NCBI RefSeq assembly: GCF_008843145.1
Contig: NZ_CP030265.1
Span: 897,001 to 961,000 of the forward strand
Length of the DNA stretch: 64,000 nt
Direction of reading: 5' to 3'
Source of the DNA: Skermanella pratensis
GTDB lineage: Bacteria; Pseudomonadota; Alphaproteobacteria; Azospirillales; Azospirillaceae
This document shows positions 36,831 through 46,702 of this stretch, piece by piece. Below the pieces are notes generated by a model, which was not told the DNA's origin, did not search any database, and saw nothing but the letters and a program-made list of their open reading frames with translations. Both the position numbers and the translations under genes were made by a program. The stretch's first letter is position 1; every line of letters starts with the position of its first letter.

Positions 36831-37418
36831 ATGGATGCGATCGATCTGAGGCCCTGGCAACCGGTTGCGGCCGAGAAACCACAACAGAAGCTTGCCCAAT
36901 ACCTCTACCTCTTCGTTGCGCCTTCGGCGGCTGCGGGGCTCGGGCTGTTCACGTCGCGGCCGGTCCGCGCCGGAGCGAGCGTCCTGACCGTCACCGACCC
37001 GGACTATCTGGCGCGGGCGATGAGCCGTCGCGAGATCGCCAGGGCCGGCTACAGCCATGCCGACATCTTCCAGGTCGGGACCGACCTGTTCATCCCGCCC
37101 TACGGCGGCCCCGACGACTTCACCAATCATAGCTGCGAGCCCAATTGCGGTCTGAAGGTCAGGCCCGACGGCTTCTCCATGGTCGCCCTTTACGATATCG
37201 AGGCGAACGAGGAACTGACCTACGACTACTCGACCCATCAGGAGCATCCGGACGAGGACATGGCCTGCGCCTGCGGGTCGCGGACCTGCCGCGGCACGGT
37301 CCGCAGCTTCTCGACCCTGCCGGCCGCGCTGCGGAGGCGCTACCTGGATCTCGGCATCGTGGCGGACTTCGCCGCCGCCGAGCTCCGCCATGACGCGGCC
37401 CTGACCCTGCCGTTCTAG
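36831..37418 (+). CDS. SET-domain protein-lysine methyltransferase
   Basis: A 195-residue compact SET protein. The pseudoknot motif TNHSCEPNC, the catalytic/aromatic ELTYDYS and a post-SET zinc cluster (CACGSRTCRG) are all intact, with the early G-L-G-L-F SAM motif (AGLGLFTSRPV). It uses S-adenosylmethionine to methylate lysine; the bacterial target is unknown. It is 21 bases upstream of the transporter-HEAT-cNMP gene and may share its transcript. Confidence 0.85.
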   Translation: MDAIDLRPWQPVAAEKPQQKLAQYLYLFVAPSAAAGLGLFTSRPVRAGASVLTVTDPDYLARAMSRREIARAGYSHADIFQVGTDLFIPPYGGPDDFTNHSCEPNCGLKVRPDGFSMVALYDIEANEELTYDYSTHQEHPDEDMACACGSRTCRGTVRSFSTLPAALRRRYLDLGIVADFAAAELRHDAALTLPF

Positions 37419-37439
37419 GCCGGGCTGGCGGGAACGGGA

Positions 37440-40145
37440 ATGTCCAAGCCGTCGATGGCGCTGCCGTCCCTCCTGAGACGATATTTCGGGGTTCCAGCCT
37501 GCGTCGTCGAACTGGCGGTTCTGGGAGCCCTGGCGTCCGGCGGCATCCTGGTCCTGACCACCAGCAGCGCCGCGCTCTTCCTGGCCAAGGAAGGCAGCGA
37601 CGCCATGCCGGTCTTCTACATCCTGCTCGCCGCCATCTCGATTCCGCTGGCGTCGACCGTCTCGGCGGTGCTGTCGCGCTGGCTGACGCTTCAGGTTTCC
37701 GCAGCGCTGTGCCTCGCCTCCTCCCTGATGGGGGCGACGCTTTGGGCGGTGGCCGCGGCGGAGATCCCGGGCGCCACCCACGCCGCCTACATCGCGGCCT
37801 ACAGCCTGGAGATCCTCTACGACACGCTGTTCTGGCTGCTCGCTTCGGAATACCTGACGACGCTCGACATGAAGCGGCACGCGGCGCAGCTTGCCATGGC
37901 CTTCGGCGCCGGCGGCGTCGGCGGGGGGCTGATCGCGTCGGCGCTGTCCCAGTTCGTCGCGACCCAGACGCTGCTGCTGGTGTCGTCGGTCCTGTTCGGC
38001 CTCGCCCTTCTGCAGTGCCTGCGCATCGGACGGCGGCTCGAACCGCTGGGCGCCGGGGAGGAGGACGAGGACGAGGGCGGAATTCTGGACGCGCTCCGTT
38101 CCCTGGCCGGCACGATCGCCGGCTTTCCCCTGATCGCCGCGATCGGCGCAGGCATCCTGCTGATGTCGGCGCTGTTCTGCCTTCAGGATTATCTGGCCAT
38201 GGCGGTCTATGCCGAGGCTTACGAGGACGCGGATGCGCTTGCCGGGTTCCTGGCCCTGGTCTATTCCGCTCAGCAGGCGGCGGAGCTGGTCATCCTGGCA
38301 CTGTTCGGGCGGCTGGTGCTGGAGAGGGGAAGCCCGCTGCTGCGCAACCTGATCTTCCCGGTGACCACCCTGCTGAGCCTTGCCGGGCTCTTCATGGCCT
38401 GGGGCCTGCCCGCCGCCGTCGTCATGCACATGAACGCCAACGCGGTGTCGAACGCGATCTTCGAACCGGTCAAGACGCTGAACTACGCCGCGATCCCCTA
38501 CCGCGTCCTGGGGCAGATCCGCATGCTGGTGGAGGGGGTCATCTACCCCGCCGGCATCGCGCTGTCCGGAGTCGGCCTGCTGTGGCTTCAGAGCTGGGCG
38601 GACCCGCGAACCGTCCTGATGGTGACCATCGTCCTCGCGGCCCTGTTCGCCGCCGTCTGCGCTTTCATCGGGATGGGCTTCCTGCCCAGCCTGCTGAAGA
38701 GCCTGCGCCAGCGGGCGGCCTGTCCGCCCGACTCCAGGCGGCGTGCGGGCATGCACCGGTTCTCCCGGGCCGATATCCTGGCGCTTCATGCCCATCCCGA
38801 TCCCCAGGTCCGGCGCCATGCCGAGGACCTGGCCAGGAAGTTCGCTCCAGACCTGGCTCTCGACGACGGGGCCGGGCGGCCCGCCCAGGCGACGGCGTCG
38901 CGGGGTGCCGTCGTCGTCATGGATCCGGCGCGCCATATCCAGGCGCTGGCGCGCATGCTGGAGCAGGGATCCGCGGAAGCGCGCCAGAACGCGGCGGAGG
39001 CGTTGGGCCGGTGCGGCGACGCCGCCATTCCCGAAATCGTGCCTCGGCTTGGCTCCCGCCGGCCCGAGGTCGCCAACGCCGCCGTGCTGGCGCTGGGGGC
39101 GATCGGGACGCGCCGCGCCCGGCGCATCCTTCTGGACCACCTGGCCCCGCTCTACCGGCAGGCTCACTACAACCTTCACGGGCTGGCCGCGGTGACGGGG
39201 CTGTTCGACTCGTCGCAATCGCTGGTGGACGTGATGGCCGCCGCGATCCGGGCGAGCAACCGGCGCATCATCTGGCGGGTGCTGATGGTCAAGGCGGCGC
39301 TGGGCAACAAGCGCGACATCCGGTTGCTTTACAGCCTCGCCCACTCCTCGGACCCCCGGGTCCGGGCGGATGCCATCGAGGCGCTTTCCAGCCTGCCGAC
39401 CGGCCGCTTCATCCGCCCGGTGCTGGCCCTGCTGGAGGCCGGCGCGGGCGACGCGCCGGCCGCCGCGGACGCTCCGCAAGCGGCACGGTCGCCGACCCAG
39501 GCGGCCGGCGCCGTGATGAAGGCGGCATCGACCGACAGGTGGACCCGACTGCTGGCCGCCCGCCTGCTCGATGATGCCGCGGTTCCCGCCGCCGGAGACA
39601 ATGCCATGCTCGATCTGATCCTGTTCCTCAAGACGATTCCCCTGTTCCAGGCCATGACGCTGGAGGAGCTGGGATTTCTGGCGGAACGGGCCGAGACCGC
39701 GACCCCGTCCGCGGGGACATCCCTGTTCGAGGCGGGCGAGCCGATCCGCCACTTCTCGGTGATCCGCGCAGGCACCGCCGAACTGCGGATCGACGGGGTG
39801 CCGGTGGACCGGATCGGCGCCGGAAGCGCGTTCGGCGAGACCGCTTTCCTGGAAGGGGCGACCCATCCGCTGAGCGGCATCGCCGTGACGGACATGGTCG
39901 TCCTGCGCTTCCACCGCGCGCTGATCGCCGACCTGGTCGCCGAACATCCGATGGCGCTGCCGCCGCTCCTCGCCGACTGGCAGCGCCGGCTCGCCCGTCT
40001 CTACGGCAGACTCGCCGAACAGACCGCGACGGGGCCGGGCAGGACCGGTACCCGGCTCCACCTGATCCACAAGACCGATATCCACGCCGCCGCCACCGAT
40101 GTCCATGCCGCCGCCAGGCAGGGGAGCCCCGACGAATGCGCCTGA
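37440..40145 (+). CDS. Transporter-like membrane domain fused to HEAT repeats and a cNMP-binding domain
   Basis: A 901-residue protein of unusual build. Residues about 1-420 form some 11-12 transmembrane helices in an MFS/ADP-ATP-translocase-like arrangement (HAAYIAAYSLEILYDTLFWLLASEYL, NAIFEPVKTLNYAAIPYR). Residues about 435-690 are HEAT-like helical repeats (EARQNAAEALGRCGDAAIPEIVPRL, PEVANAAVLALGAIGTRRARR). Residues about 715-850 are a Crp-type nucleotide-binding domain (IPLFQAMTLEELGFLAERAE, GSAFGETAFLEG). The start of the kinase gene overlaps its end by 10 bases, suggesting a shared signalling role. Ligand and cargo are unknown. Confidence 0.82.
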   Translation: MSKPSMALPSLLRRYFGVPACVVELAVLGALASGGILVLTTSSAALFLAKEGSDAMPVFYILLAAISIPLASTVSAVLSRWLTLQVSAALCLASSLMGATLWAVAAAEIPGATHAAYIAAYSLEILYDTLFWLLASEYLTTLDMKRHAAQLAMAFGAGGVGGGLIASALSQFVATQTLLLVSSVLFGLALLQCLRIGRRLEPLGAGEEDEDEGGILDALRSLAGTIAGFPLIAAIGAGILLMSALFCLQDYLAMAVYAEAYEDADALAGFLALVYSAQQAAELVILALFGRLVLERGSPLLRNLIFPVTTLLSLAGLFMAWGLPAAVVMHMNANAVSNAIFEPVKTLNYAAIPYRVLGQIRMLVEGVIYPAGIALSGVGLLWLQSWADPRTVLMVTIVLAALFAAVCAFIGMGFLPSLLKSLRQRAACPPDSRRRAGMHRFSRADILALHAHPDPQVRRHAEDLARKFAPDLALDDGAGRPAQATASRGAVVVMDPARHIQALARMLEQGSAEARQNAAEALGRCGDAAIPEIVPRLGSRRPEVANAAVLALGAIGTRRARRILLDHLAPLYRQAHYNLHGLAAVTGLFDSSQSLVDVMAAAIRASNRRIIWRVLMVKAALGNKRDIRLLYSLAHSSDPRVRADAIEALSSLPTGRFIRPVLALLEAGAGDAPAAADAPQAARSPTQAAGAVMKAASTDRWTRLLAARLLDDAAVPAAGDNAMLDLILFLKTIPLFQAMTLEELGFLAERAETATPSAGTSLFEAGEPIRHFSVIRAGTAELRIDGVPVDRIGAGSAFGETAFLEGATHPLSGIAVTDMVVLRFHRALIADLVAEHPMALPPLLADWQRRLARLYGRLAEQTATGPGRTGTRLHLIHKTDIHAAATDVHAAARQGSPDECA

Positions 40146-42117
40146 TCCACCGTGTCATCCTTATCCTGTCGGCAGCGGCGCTCGCGATGCTGGTGGGCAA
40201 TGCCCTGATCGTCCACCTGATCGTCGGCGAGGAGTTCAGGTCTATCGAGAGCGCCCTGGCGGAGCGCAACGCCGACCGCGCGGTCGACGCCGTTTCGGAC
40301 AACCTGGCCCACCTGCGCGGCTCGGCCCTGGACTGGGCCACCTGGGACAGCAGCTACCGGTTCATGCAGGGCGAGGGCATCCAAGAATTCGTCGAGCAGA
40401 ACCTGGTGCCGCAGAGCTTCCAGGGAATCAGGGTCAACCTGATGTACTTCGTCCGGTTCGATGGCACGGTGGTCTGGGGGGATATCCACGACCTCGCCGC
40501 GGGTGAGGCCGTGGACCTGCCGGAACTTTCCAGGGACCTGCTGACGCCGGCTCAGCTCGACCTGTTCTCCACCGGGCAGGGAAGGACCGGCACCCCGTCG
40601 GGAATCCTGATGACGTCGGGGGGGCCCATGCTGGTCGTCAGCGCGCCGATCCTCCGGGCCGACGGGACGGGGCCGGCGGCGGGCTTCCTTCTGCTGGGAC
40701 GCTTCCTGGACGCCGACCTGGTCGACCGGCTCGGCCGGCAGGTCCATGCCCGCTTCACCCTCGACCCGGTCGACGCCGGCGGCGGGGCCTCGGGCGGGGC
40801 GGGCGCTTCGGCGGGGCCGGCGCCGACAGTCCAGGAACCGACCGGGGAACTGGCGCGGGACCGGAAGGCCGAGGCGCCGCGGAACCGGGAGTTGACGGTC
40901 GGGGGGATCATCTGACGGTCCGCACCGTGCTCAGCGACATCGCGGGCAAGCCCGCCCTGGTTGTGGAAACCAGCTACGCCCGCACCATCAGCGAGGCCGG
41001 CAGCAGCATGGTAAACTACGTGATCGCGCTGATGGCCGCGGTGCTGGCGCTCGCCGGACTGGCGATCCTGCTGATGCTGAACCGGACGGTCGTCAAGCCG
41101 GTAGCCCACCTGATGCAGCGGGTCCTGGAGGCGCGCGGCTGCGCCGCCCCGGAGCCGGCCGCGTCGGCCGGTTTCTCCGCCGCCGCCGGGGGCAAGTCCG
41201 ACGAGATCGTGATCCTGGGGAACGAGTTCGAGCGCACCATCCAGCAGCTCGACGAAACCCAGAAGCGGCTGGTCGAGCAGAGCTTCTATACCGGCATGGC
41301 GGAGCTTGTCGGCGGCATGACCCACAATGTCCGGAATGCGCTGACCCCGATCTCGATCAAGCTGTGGCATATCGGTCGGGCGCTCGACATGGCGCATCTC
41401 GACAGGATGGAAGCCGCGGTCGAGCGGGTCGAGGCGGCGACCGCCGACCGGCAGGACTGCGCGCTCGCGGTGACGTACCTGAAGGCCTGCATGGAGCATC
41501 TGCGCACCAGCCACTCGACCATCGAGACCGACATCGGGGTGATCGGCGACCAGGCGACCCAGATCGAGCAGATATTCTATGATCATGAGCGTTTCAGCCG
41601 GGCGAAACGGCAGGTTGAAACGATCGATATTTGCCGGGTGGTCGACGAGGCCTCGAAACTGTTGCAGAATGGCGAGAAGATCAGGATCGCGGTGGCGCCC
41701 GCCGTGGCGAAGCTGCCCGCCGTCCGCGGTCACCACGTCGTCCTGACCCAGGTGTTCGGCAACCTGATCGTGAATGCCGAGGAGTCGATCCTGGCTTCGG
41801 GTCATGGGGCCGGAACGATCTCGATCAATGGCGAACTGGTGAGGCGCGACGGCGTGGACATGGTGGAACTGCACGTTTCCGACGATGGGCAGGGTATTCC
41901 GGAGGACAAGCTGGACCGGATCTTCGAGCGCGGCTACAGCACCCGCCGGGTTCACAGCGGTGGCATCGGGCTGCACTGGTGCGCGAACAGTCTGGCTGGA
42001 ATGGGCGGCGGCATATGGGCGGTCAGCGAAGGCATCGGCCGGGGCGCGCGGATGGTGGTCCGGCTCCCGGCCAGGAAGCGGGTCTACAACTTCGACACCC
42101 TGAAAGAGACGGCGTGA
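40136..42117 (+). CDS. CHASE4 sensor histidine kinase (one-base frameshift)
   Basis: About 660 residues when repaired. N-terminal transmembrane helix (5-27), CHASE4 sensor (SALDWATWDSSYRFM is its hallmark), second helix (VIALMAAVLALAGLAILLML), then a kinase core. The H box is unusual, GGMTHNVRNALTPIS, where most kinases have HEIRTPL; the ATPase has NLIVNAEESI, DDGQGIP and GGIGLHWCANSLAGMGG. The frame breaks at the G run 40901-40906: one added G gives GGDHLTVRTVLSDIAGKP. The response regulator follows 3 bases after the stop. Confidence 0.88.
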
Positions 42118-42120
42118 GAA

Positions 42121-42656
42121 TGACCAAGCCTTTCCGCGTCCTCGTGGCGGATGACGAACCCATGCTGCTCGACAGCTACCGCTACGTCATCGAAGACCTG
42201 GCGCCCCGGCGCGACCGCATCACCGAGATCGAGGAACAGCTTTTCGGCCGGTCCGACGACCCCGCGAACCTCGAGGTGGAACTGGTCTGCGTGCGCCAGG
42301 GCGAGCCGGCCGTCTCCCAGGTCGAGGAGGGGCTGAAGAGCGGGCGGCCGTTCGGCGCGGCATTCCTGGACGTCCGCATGCCGCCCGGCATCTCCGGGCT
42401 GGAGGCGGCCAGACGCATCCGGGACCTGGACAGCCTGATCAGCATCGTGATCGTCAGCGGGTTCACCGGGGTGGACGCCCGCGAGATCACCCGCGACATC
42501 CCGCCGGCCGACCGCCTGTTCTTCCTGGCCAAGCCGTTCCAGGCCCGCGAACTCCAGCAATATGTCCTGTCCTTCTCCGCCCGGCACGAGAGCGACCGGA
42601 AGATGCTCGAAGCGGAGGCCGCGCGGAGCCGGAACCTGCACCAGTATTGCGGCTGA
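42121..42656 (+). CDS. Single-domain response regulator
   Basis: A 178-residue receiver with acidic pair D11-D12, phospho-acceptor D84 (AFLDVRMPPG) and K138 (FLAKPF). An extra loop of about 25 residues (TEIEEQLFGRSDDPANLEVEL) sits between helix 1 and strand 2. No DNA-binding or enzymatic domain follows, only a short helix. It is the cognate partner of the CHASE4 kinase and probably acts by protein contact. Confidence 0.88.
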
Positions 42657-42762
42657 CGGTTTCGCGGACCGGCGATCCCGGGCAACTGGTTAACCGCTCG
42701 GAAATGCATTCCCGCTAGGCTGCGGCGGCAAGCCGCTCAGTCCTATCCGGGGATACAGTTCC

Positions 42763-43371
42763 ATGCGCCGTCCCGTTGCCGCCGTCGCCCTCCTGCTCGT
42801 CCTCGGCGCCTGCCAGGCCGCTCCGCCCAGGCCGGAAACGACGGTCGCTGCCCCTCCGGCCCCCGGCGCGGCTCCGCGGTTCGAGACGGTCCAAGGGACA
42901 TGGGTCGCGGCCAAGGCGGCCAACCTGCGCGCCGGGCCCGGCACGGATTTCCCGATCGTCGGCGGGGTCCGGCCGGGCGACCCGCTCCACGTGCTGGGCC
43001 GGGCGCCGGGGACCGAATGGCTCGCAGTACGGCAGGGGAGTTCACAAGCGTTCATCCATACGCGGCTGATCCACCAGACCGACGAGCCTCCGCCGGTGAC
43101 CCAGCAGGCCGTCGCCGCGATGCCGGCCCCGATCCGCCAGATCGCCCCGACCGCACCCGCCAGCGTGCCGGCCTCATCCCCACCAGCCCCCGCGCCGGCA
43201 ACCGTGCCGACCAGCACGCCCGTGGCCGCCCCGACCGCGGCGATCGGTGCGACGGCTGGCGCGCCCATAGTCCTGACAGACTCGCAGACCCGAACCGGAG
43301 CGGCGTCGAGGGGCGTCGGCGACTGGGTGGCGACCGGCGCTCCCGTGCCGCTCAGGCCGATCGCCCGCTGA
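42763..43371 (+). CDS. SH3b-domain lipoprotein
   Basis: A 202-residue lipoprotein: signal peptide with lipobox LGAC (Cys 17), one bacterial SH3 domain (about 45-105; KAANLRAGPGTDFPIVGGVRPGDPLHVLG), then a Pro/Ala/Thr-rich tail that is probably unstructured. SH3b domains often bind peptidoglycan. Its last 20 bases overlap the convergent kinase gene. Confidence 0.82.
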   Translation: MRRPVAAVALLLVLGACQAAPPRPETTVAAPPAPGAAPRFETVQGTWVAAKAANLRAGPGTDFPIVGGVRPGDPLHVLGRAPGTEWLAVRQGSSQAFIHTRLIHQTDEPPPVTQQAVAAMPAPIRQIAPTAPASVPASSPPAPAPATVPTSTPVAAPTAAIGATAGAPIVLTDSQTRTGAASRGVGDWVATGAPVPLRPIAR

Positions 43372-45367
43372 CCGAGCGCAACGCCGCCCGGCGTTTCGGG
43401 GCGGGCAGGGTGACGGTCACCGTCGTGCCGTGTCCCGGTTCGCTGGCCAGGCTGAGTTCGCCGCCGTGCAGTTCCGCCAGCATCTTGGCCAGCGGCAAGC
43501 CGAGCCCGGTGCCCTGGTGCCGCCGCGACATCGAATCGTCAAGCTGGCGGAAAGGTTCCAGGGCGATCCGGATATCCTCCGGCCGCATGCCGACGCCGGT
43601 ATCCCGCACGCTGATCTCCAGGCCGCCTTCGGCCGGCCAGCGGACGGCGACATCGACGCGTCCGCCGGTCGGGGTGAACTTCACGGCATTGGACAGCAGG
43701 TTCAGGATGATCTGACGCAGCCGCACCTTGTCGGCGGTGATCTCGACCGGATGCGCGGGCAGGCTAGTCTCCAGCGCCACTTGGCCCTGGTGCGCCTCGC
43801 TTTCCATCAGGCTGGCGCAGGATCTCACCAGGGCGGAGACATCGACGGTCTCCGGGTGCAGTTCCATGCGCCCGGCCTCCACCTTCGACAGGTCGAGCAC
43901 GTCGCCGATCACCTCCAGCAGGTGCGAGCCGGAGGAATTGATGGCGGCGGCATATTCCTTCTGCTTGGGTGTCAGCGGTCCGAAGAACTCGCGCAGCAGC
44001 ATGTCGGAGAAGCCGATGATCGCGTTGAGCGGCGTGCGCAGTTCGTGGCTCATGTTCGCCAGGAAATGGCTTTTGACCCGGCTCGCCGCTTCGGCCTCGG
44101 CGCAGGCGTCGAGCGCCCGCTGTTCCGCCATGCGCCGCGCGGTCACGTCGGTGTGGGTTCCTATCATGCGGCGCGCGCCACCGGCAGCGTTGCGCGTCAC
44201 GACCTTGCCGCGCGCCAGGATCCAGTGCCAGCCGCCGTCCTTCGCCCGCATCCGGTGCTCGACCTCGTAGCTCGCGCTGCGGCCCTGGCGGCATTCGGCC
44301 AGGGCCCTCATCACCTCGGGCAGGTCGTCCGGATGGACCAGGCTTTCCCACGCGCCCGTCCTGGGTTCGATCTCGTTCGGCTGGTAGCCCAGCATGGTCG
44401 CCCATCGCGCGCTGAAATGGGCCTCTCCGGTCTCGATGTTCCAGTCCCACAGCCCGTCGCGCGCCGCGTCCATCGCCAGCGCCAGCCGCTCCTCGCTGGT
44501 GGCCAGATGTTCGGCGAACTGCCGGGCCCGCGACAGGACGAGGGCGAGCAGCAGGCCCATGATCAGGCCGACCACCACGAGCGGGGGGAGGAACCAGTTC
44601 AGGAAGTCGCGTCCCGGCGTGGGTGGGTTCCAGGTCAGCATCGCCAGGTTGTTCCCCAGGGGAGTCCGCAAGGGGGCGATCAGCGATCCCGGCCTGTCCG
44701 CTCCCGGCGGCAGGATCGCGAAGTCATGGACATGGGCGGTCTGGCCGATGTTATCGAGGAACTTGCCGTCCATCCTGCGCAGGATGACGAGCGTGCCGAG
44801 CGGAGGCGGCTCGGAAAAGTCGGTACTGCCTGCTTCCGGGGTGAAACGCGAGACCGCCGCGATATTCATGCCGCCGCCAAGATCGAGGATCCCCGTCGCG
44901 ACGACAGGTTCCTCCGGTCCTGATGCCATGGCCTGGCGGACCAGCTGCCGGAGTTCCGGATCCGCGCCTACTCCCGGGCTCCCGTCCGGCCCGCCTTGGA
45001 AAGCGTCGTCGGTGCGGCCGTAGATCTGCGTGCCGCCCTGGTTGAATACGAAGACGGCGGCCGCGCCGTGCTGGTCGATCAGGTAGCCACCGAAGTCACT
45101 GTCGGCATAATCGGCGTCGAACTCGATGAAGAGCCGGGTGATCGGCTCGTCCCACCAAGTGTAGTCCTTGGCGAGCACGGCGAGCGCGGCCTTCTCTTCG
45201 GCCAGCGCATGCTCGACCATCCGCCTGGAGTCGCTCGCCGCCTGCTTGTCCTGCCAGAATGCCGAAACGCTCGCCAGTCCGAAGATGGTGGCGGCACCCA
45301 CGGCGAACATGACCACGACAGGAAGCACCAGGCGTCGAACGAGCGGTGAACCCGGAAGCACTATCAT
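43352..45367 (-). CDS. CHASE4-PAS hybrid-type sensor histidine kinase
   Basis: A 671-residue kinase: transmembrane helix at about 10-32, CHASE4 (AKDYTWWDEPITRLF), second helix (FLPPLVVVGLIMGLLLALVL), PAS/PAC (LAMDAARDGLWDWNIETGEAHFS to MIGTHTDVTARR), HisKA (FLANMSHELRTPLNAIIGFSDML) and HATPase_c (NLLSNAVKFTP, DTGVGM, GTGLGLPLAKML). I chose the ATG at 45367 (MIVLPGS), which has GGAGGA six bases upstream, over the ATG at 45388. No regulator gene is adjacent. Confidence 0.92.
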   Translation of the reverse strand: MIVLPGSPLVRRLVLPVVVMFAVGAATIFGLASVSAFWQDKQAASDSRRMVEHALAEEKAALAVLAKDYTWWDEPITRLFIEFDADYADSDFGGYLIDQHGAAAVFVFNQGGTQIYGRTDDAFQGGPDGSPGVGADPELRQLVRQAMASGPEEPVVATGILDLGGGMNIAAVSRFTPEAGSTDFSEPPPLGTLVILRRMDGKFLDNIGQTAHVHDFAILPPGADRPGSLIAPLRTPLGNNLAMLTWNPPTPGRDFLNWFLPPLVVVGLIMGLLLALVLSRARQFAEHLATSEERLALAMDAARDGLWDWNIETGEAHFSARWATMLGYQPNEIEPRTGAWESLVHPDDLPEVMRALAECRQGRSASYEVEHRMRAKDGGWHWILARGKVVTRNAAGGARRMIGTHTDVTARRMAEQRALDACAEAEAASRVKSHFLANMSHELRTPLNAIIGFSDMLLREFFGPLTPKQKEYAAAINSSGSHLLEVIGDVLDLSKVEAGRMELHPETVDVSALVRSCASLMESEAHQGQVALETSLPAHPVEITADKVRLRQIILNLLSNAVKFTPTGGRVDVAVRWPAEGGLEISVRDTGVGMRPEDIRIALEPFRQLDDSMSRRHQGTGLGLPLAKMLAELHGGELSLASEPGHGTTVTVTLPAPKRRAALRSVSGRSA

Positions 45368-45538
45368 CCAGCTTCCTCCAGAGAGCATTATCGCCCCTCG
45401 TTCGAGATTATTAAGCCTATGCCGCCTCGATCAACAGTCTAAAGGTTCTCCTGCATCTGAGGAAGGTGATAGCGCGAACGGCGGTTCAATCAAAACATGG
45501 TACGGACCAGTTATTGTCGAAGTTCCGGGTCGGCAAGC

Positions 45539-45558
45539 ATGACGTTTACGTTCACGTC
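45539..45558. promoter_or_regulatory. Three-core ACGT palindrome
   Basis: TGACGTTTACGTTCACGTCA is an inverted repeat (16 of 20 positions self-complementary) with three ACGT cores, about 170 bases upstream of the CHASE4-PAS kinase gene. It shares TGACGTTTACGT with the site upstream of fadL (14923-14940). No gene lies in this 45368-45772 spacer. Confidence 0.6.
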
Positions 45559-45664
45559 AATCCTGTCTGGTGCGGGGATCCCGTGCCAGGGGGGCACAGC
45601 TGTACGGCTCGATGATTGCCACGAGCGCAAAAGTAACATGTACAGGCGGCAACACCCCCATTCG

Positions 45665-45737
45665 TCATGACCGGGCTTGATCCGCGGCTGTCCGGCACGG
45701 CAATTGCTGTGCCGGACAGCCGCGGCCCGGATCCGGG
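45665..45737. repeat. REP-like extragenic palindrome
   Basis: Core arms 45682-45698 and 45709-45725 pair perfectly over 17 bases. The ten bases between them are themselves nearly palindromic (GGCAATTGCT), so 44 bases form one stem with a single G-T pair. Flanks read CATGACCGGGCTTGATCC and CCCGGATCCGGG, the style of dispersed REP elements in Rhodospirillales and related bacteria. Confidence 0.7.
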
Positions 45738-45772
45738 TTTCCTGTTCGCCGGCATTCGCGGGCGCAAGATCG

Positions 45773-46603
45773 TCAGTCATCCTCCTCCTTGACTTGAGCA
45801 TGGGCGAGCAGTGCCACCAATCCCACTCCGCCGACCACATTGCCCAGCAGCGTCGGCACCAGGAACCCGATCGCGTATTCGCTCCAATCCACCGCTCCGG
45901 CGAAGGCGGCATAGGCCACCTCCACCGATCCGGCGATGATGTGGGAAAGCTGGCCGAGGGCCACCAGATAGGTGAGCCCGATGATCACGAAGGGCTTCGC
46001 CGAACCGGCCAGGGGCAGCAGCCAGACCAGCAGGGCGATGATCCAGCCGGCGAAGATCGCTTTGGCGAACGTGGCCATGGGGCTCGGCTCCGCGGCGTGA
46101 AGGCCGAGCTGCAGGAACTGTTCCTTGGCTTCGGGCGAGAAGACTCCCGTCGATTCGACGCCGAAGGCGAAGAGCAGCGTGCCGAGGATGTTGGCTGCGA
46201 AGACGATAGCCCAGAGCCTGACCACGTCGCGCAGCCCGACCCAGCTCCGCTCGTACAGGAGGGGCAGGATCACGGTCAGCGTGTTCTCCGTGAACAATTG
46301 CTGCCGGCCCAGGATGACGATCAGGAAGCCGAAGCTGTACCCGAAGCTGCTGATCAGCGGCCGCCACGGCTCGTCCGGCAGACCCGCGCGGAGCAGCCCG
46401 TCGCCTACCATGGAGAAGCCCATGGAAAGACCGGCCGCCAGCGCCGACCACATCAGCGAGGATGCCGGGCGCCGAAGTTCCTCCTCTCCCTCCTTGCGTA
46501 CCGCCTCGTAGACGATGAGGGAGCGGGGAGCGGAGATGTTGTCGACGTTCTGACGCTCTTGCGAGGCGAGCCTGGAGGATGGAACGTGCCGGGTATCTAC
46601 CAT
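45773..46603 (-). CDS. Formate/nitrite transporter (FNT) family channel, YfdC-like
   Basis: A 276-residue membrane protein with six hydrophobic segments and FNT features (SSLMWSALAAGLSMGFSMVGDGLL, LGRQQLFTENTLTVILPLL, GVGLVALLAHAQVKEEDD). It has the long charged N-terminus and the LFTENT variant typical of the YfdC branch, whose substrate is not known. The start at 46603 (MVDTRHVP) is preferred over 46654; neither has a strong ribosome-binding site. Confidence 0.85.
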   Translation of the reverse strand: MVDTRHVPSSRLASQERQNVDNISAPRSLIVYEAVRKEGEEELRRPASSLMWSALAAGLSMGFSMVGDGLLRAGLPDEPWRPLISSFGYSFGFLIVILGRQQLFTENTLTVILPLLYERSWVGLRDVVRLWAIVFAANILGTLLFAFGVESTGVFSPEAKEQFLQLGLHAAEPSPMATFAKAIFAGWIIALLVWLLPLAGSAKPFVIIGLTYLVALGQLSHIIAGSVEVAYAAFAGAVDWSEYAIGFLVPTLLGNVVGGVGLVALLAHAQVKEEDD

Positions 46604-46702
46604 GGAAGGATCCGATCTGACGGTTGACCCAGCCACAACAGGCGTACGGCACATTCGGCGGCCCGGAAACTGGATGGCCGGCCGGGACGCGCACCCGGCG
46701 GA

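Noticed and set aside
36543-40106. 1187-codon open frame antisense to the transporter-HEAT-cNMP gene
   Set aside because: Composition is Arg/Gln/Gly/His-rich without any motif, while the other strand encodes clear helices and domains.
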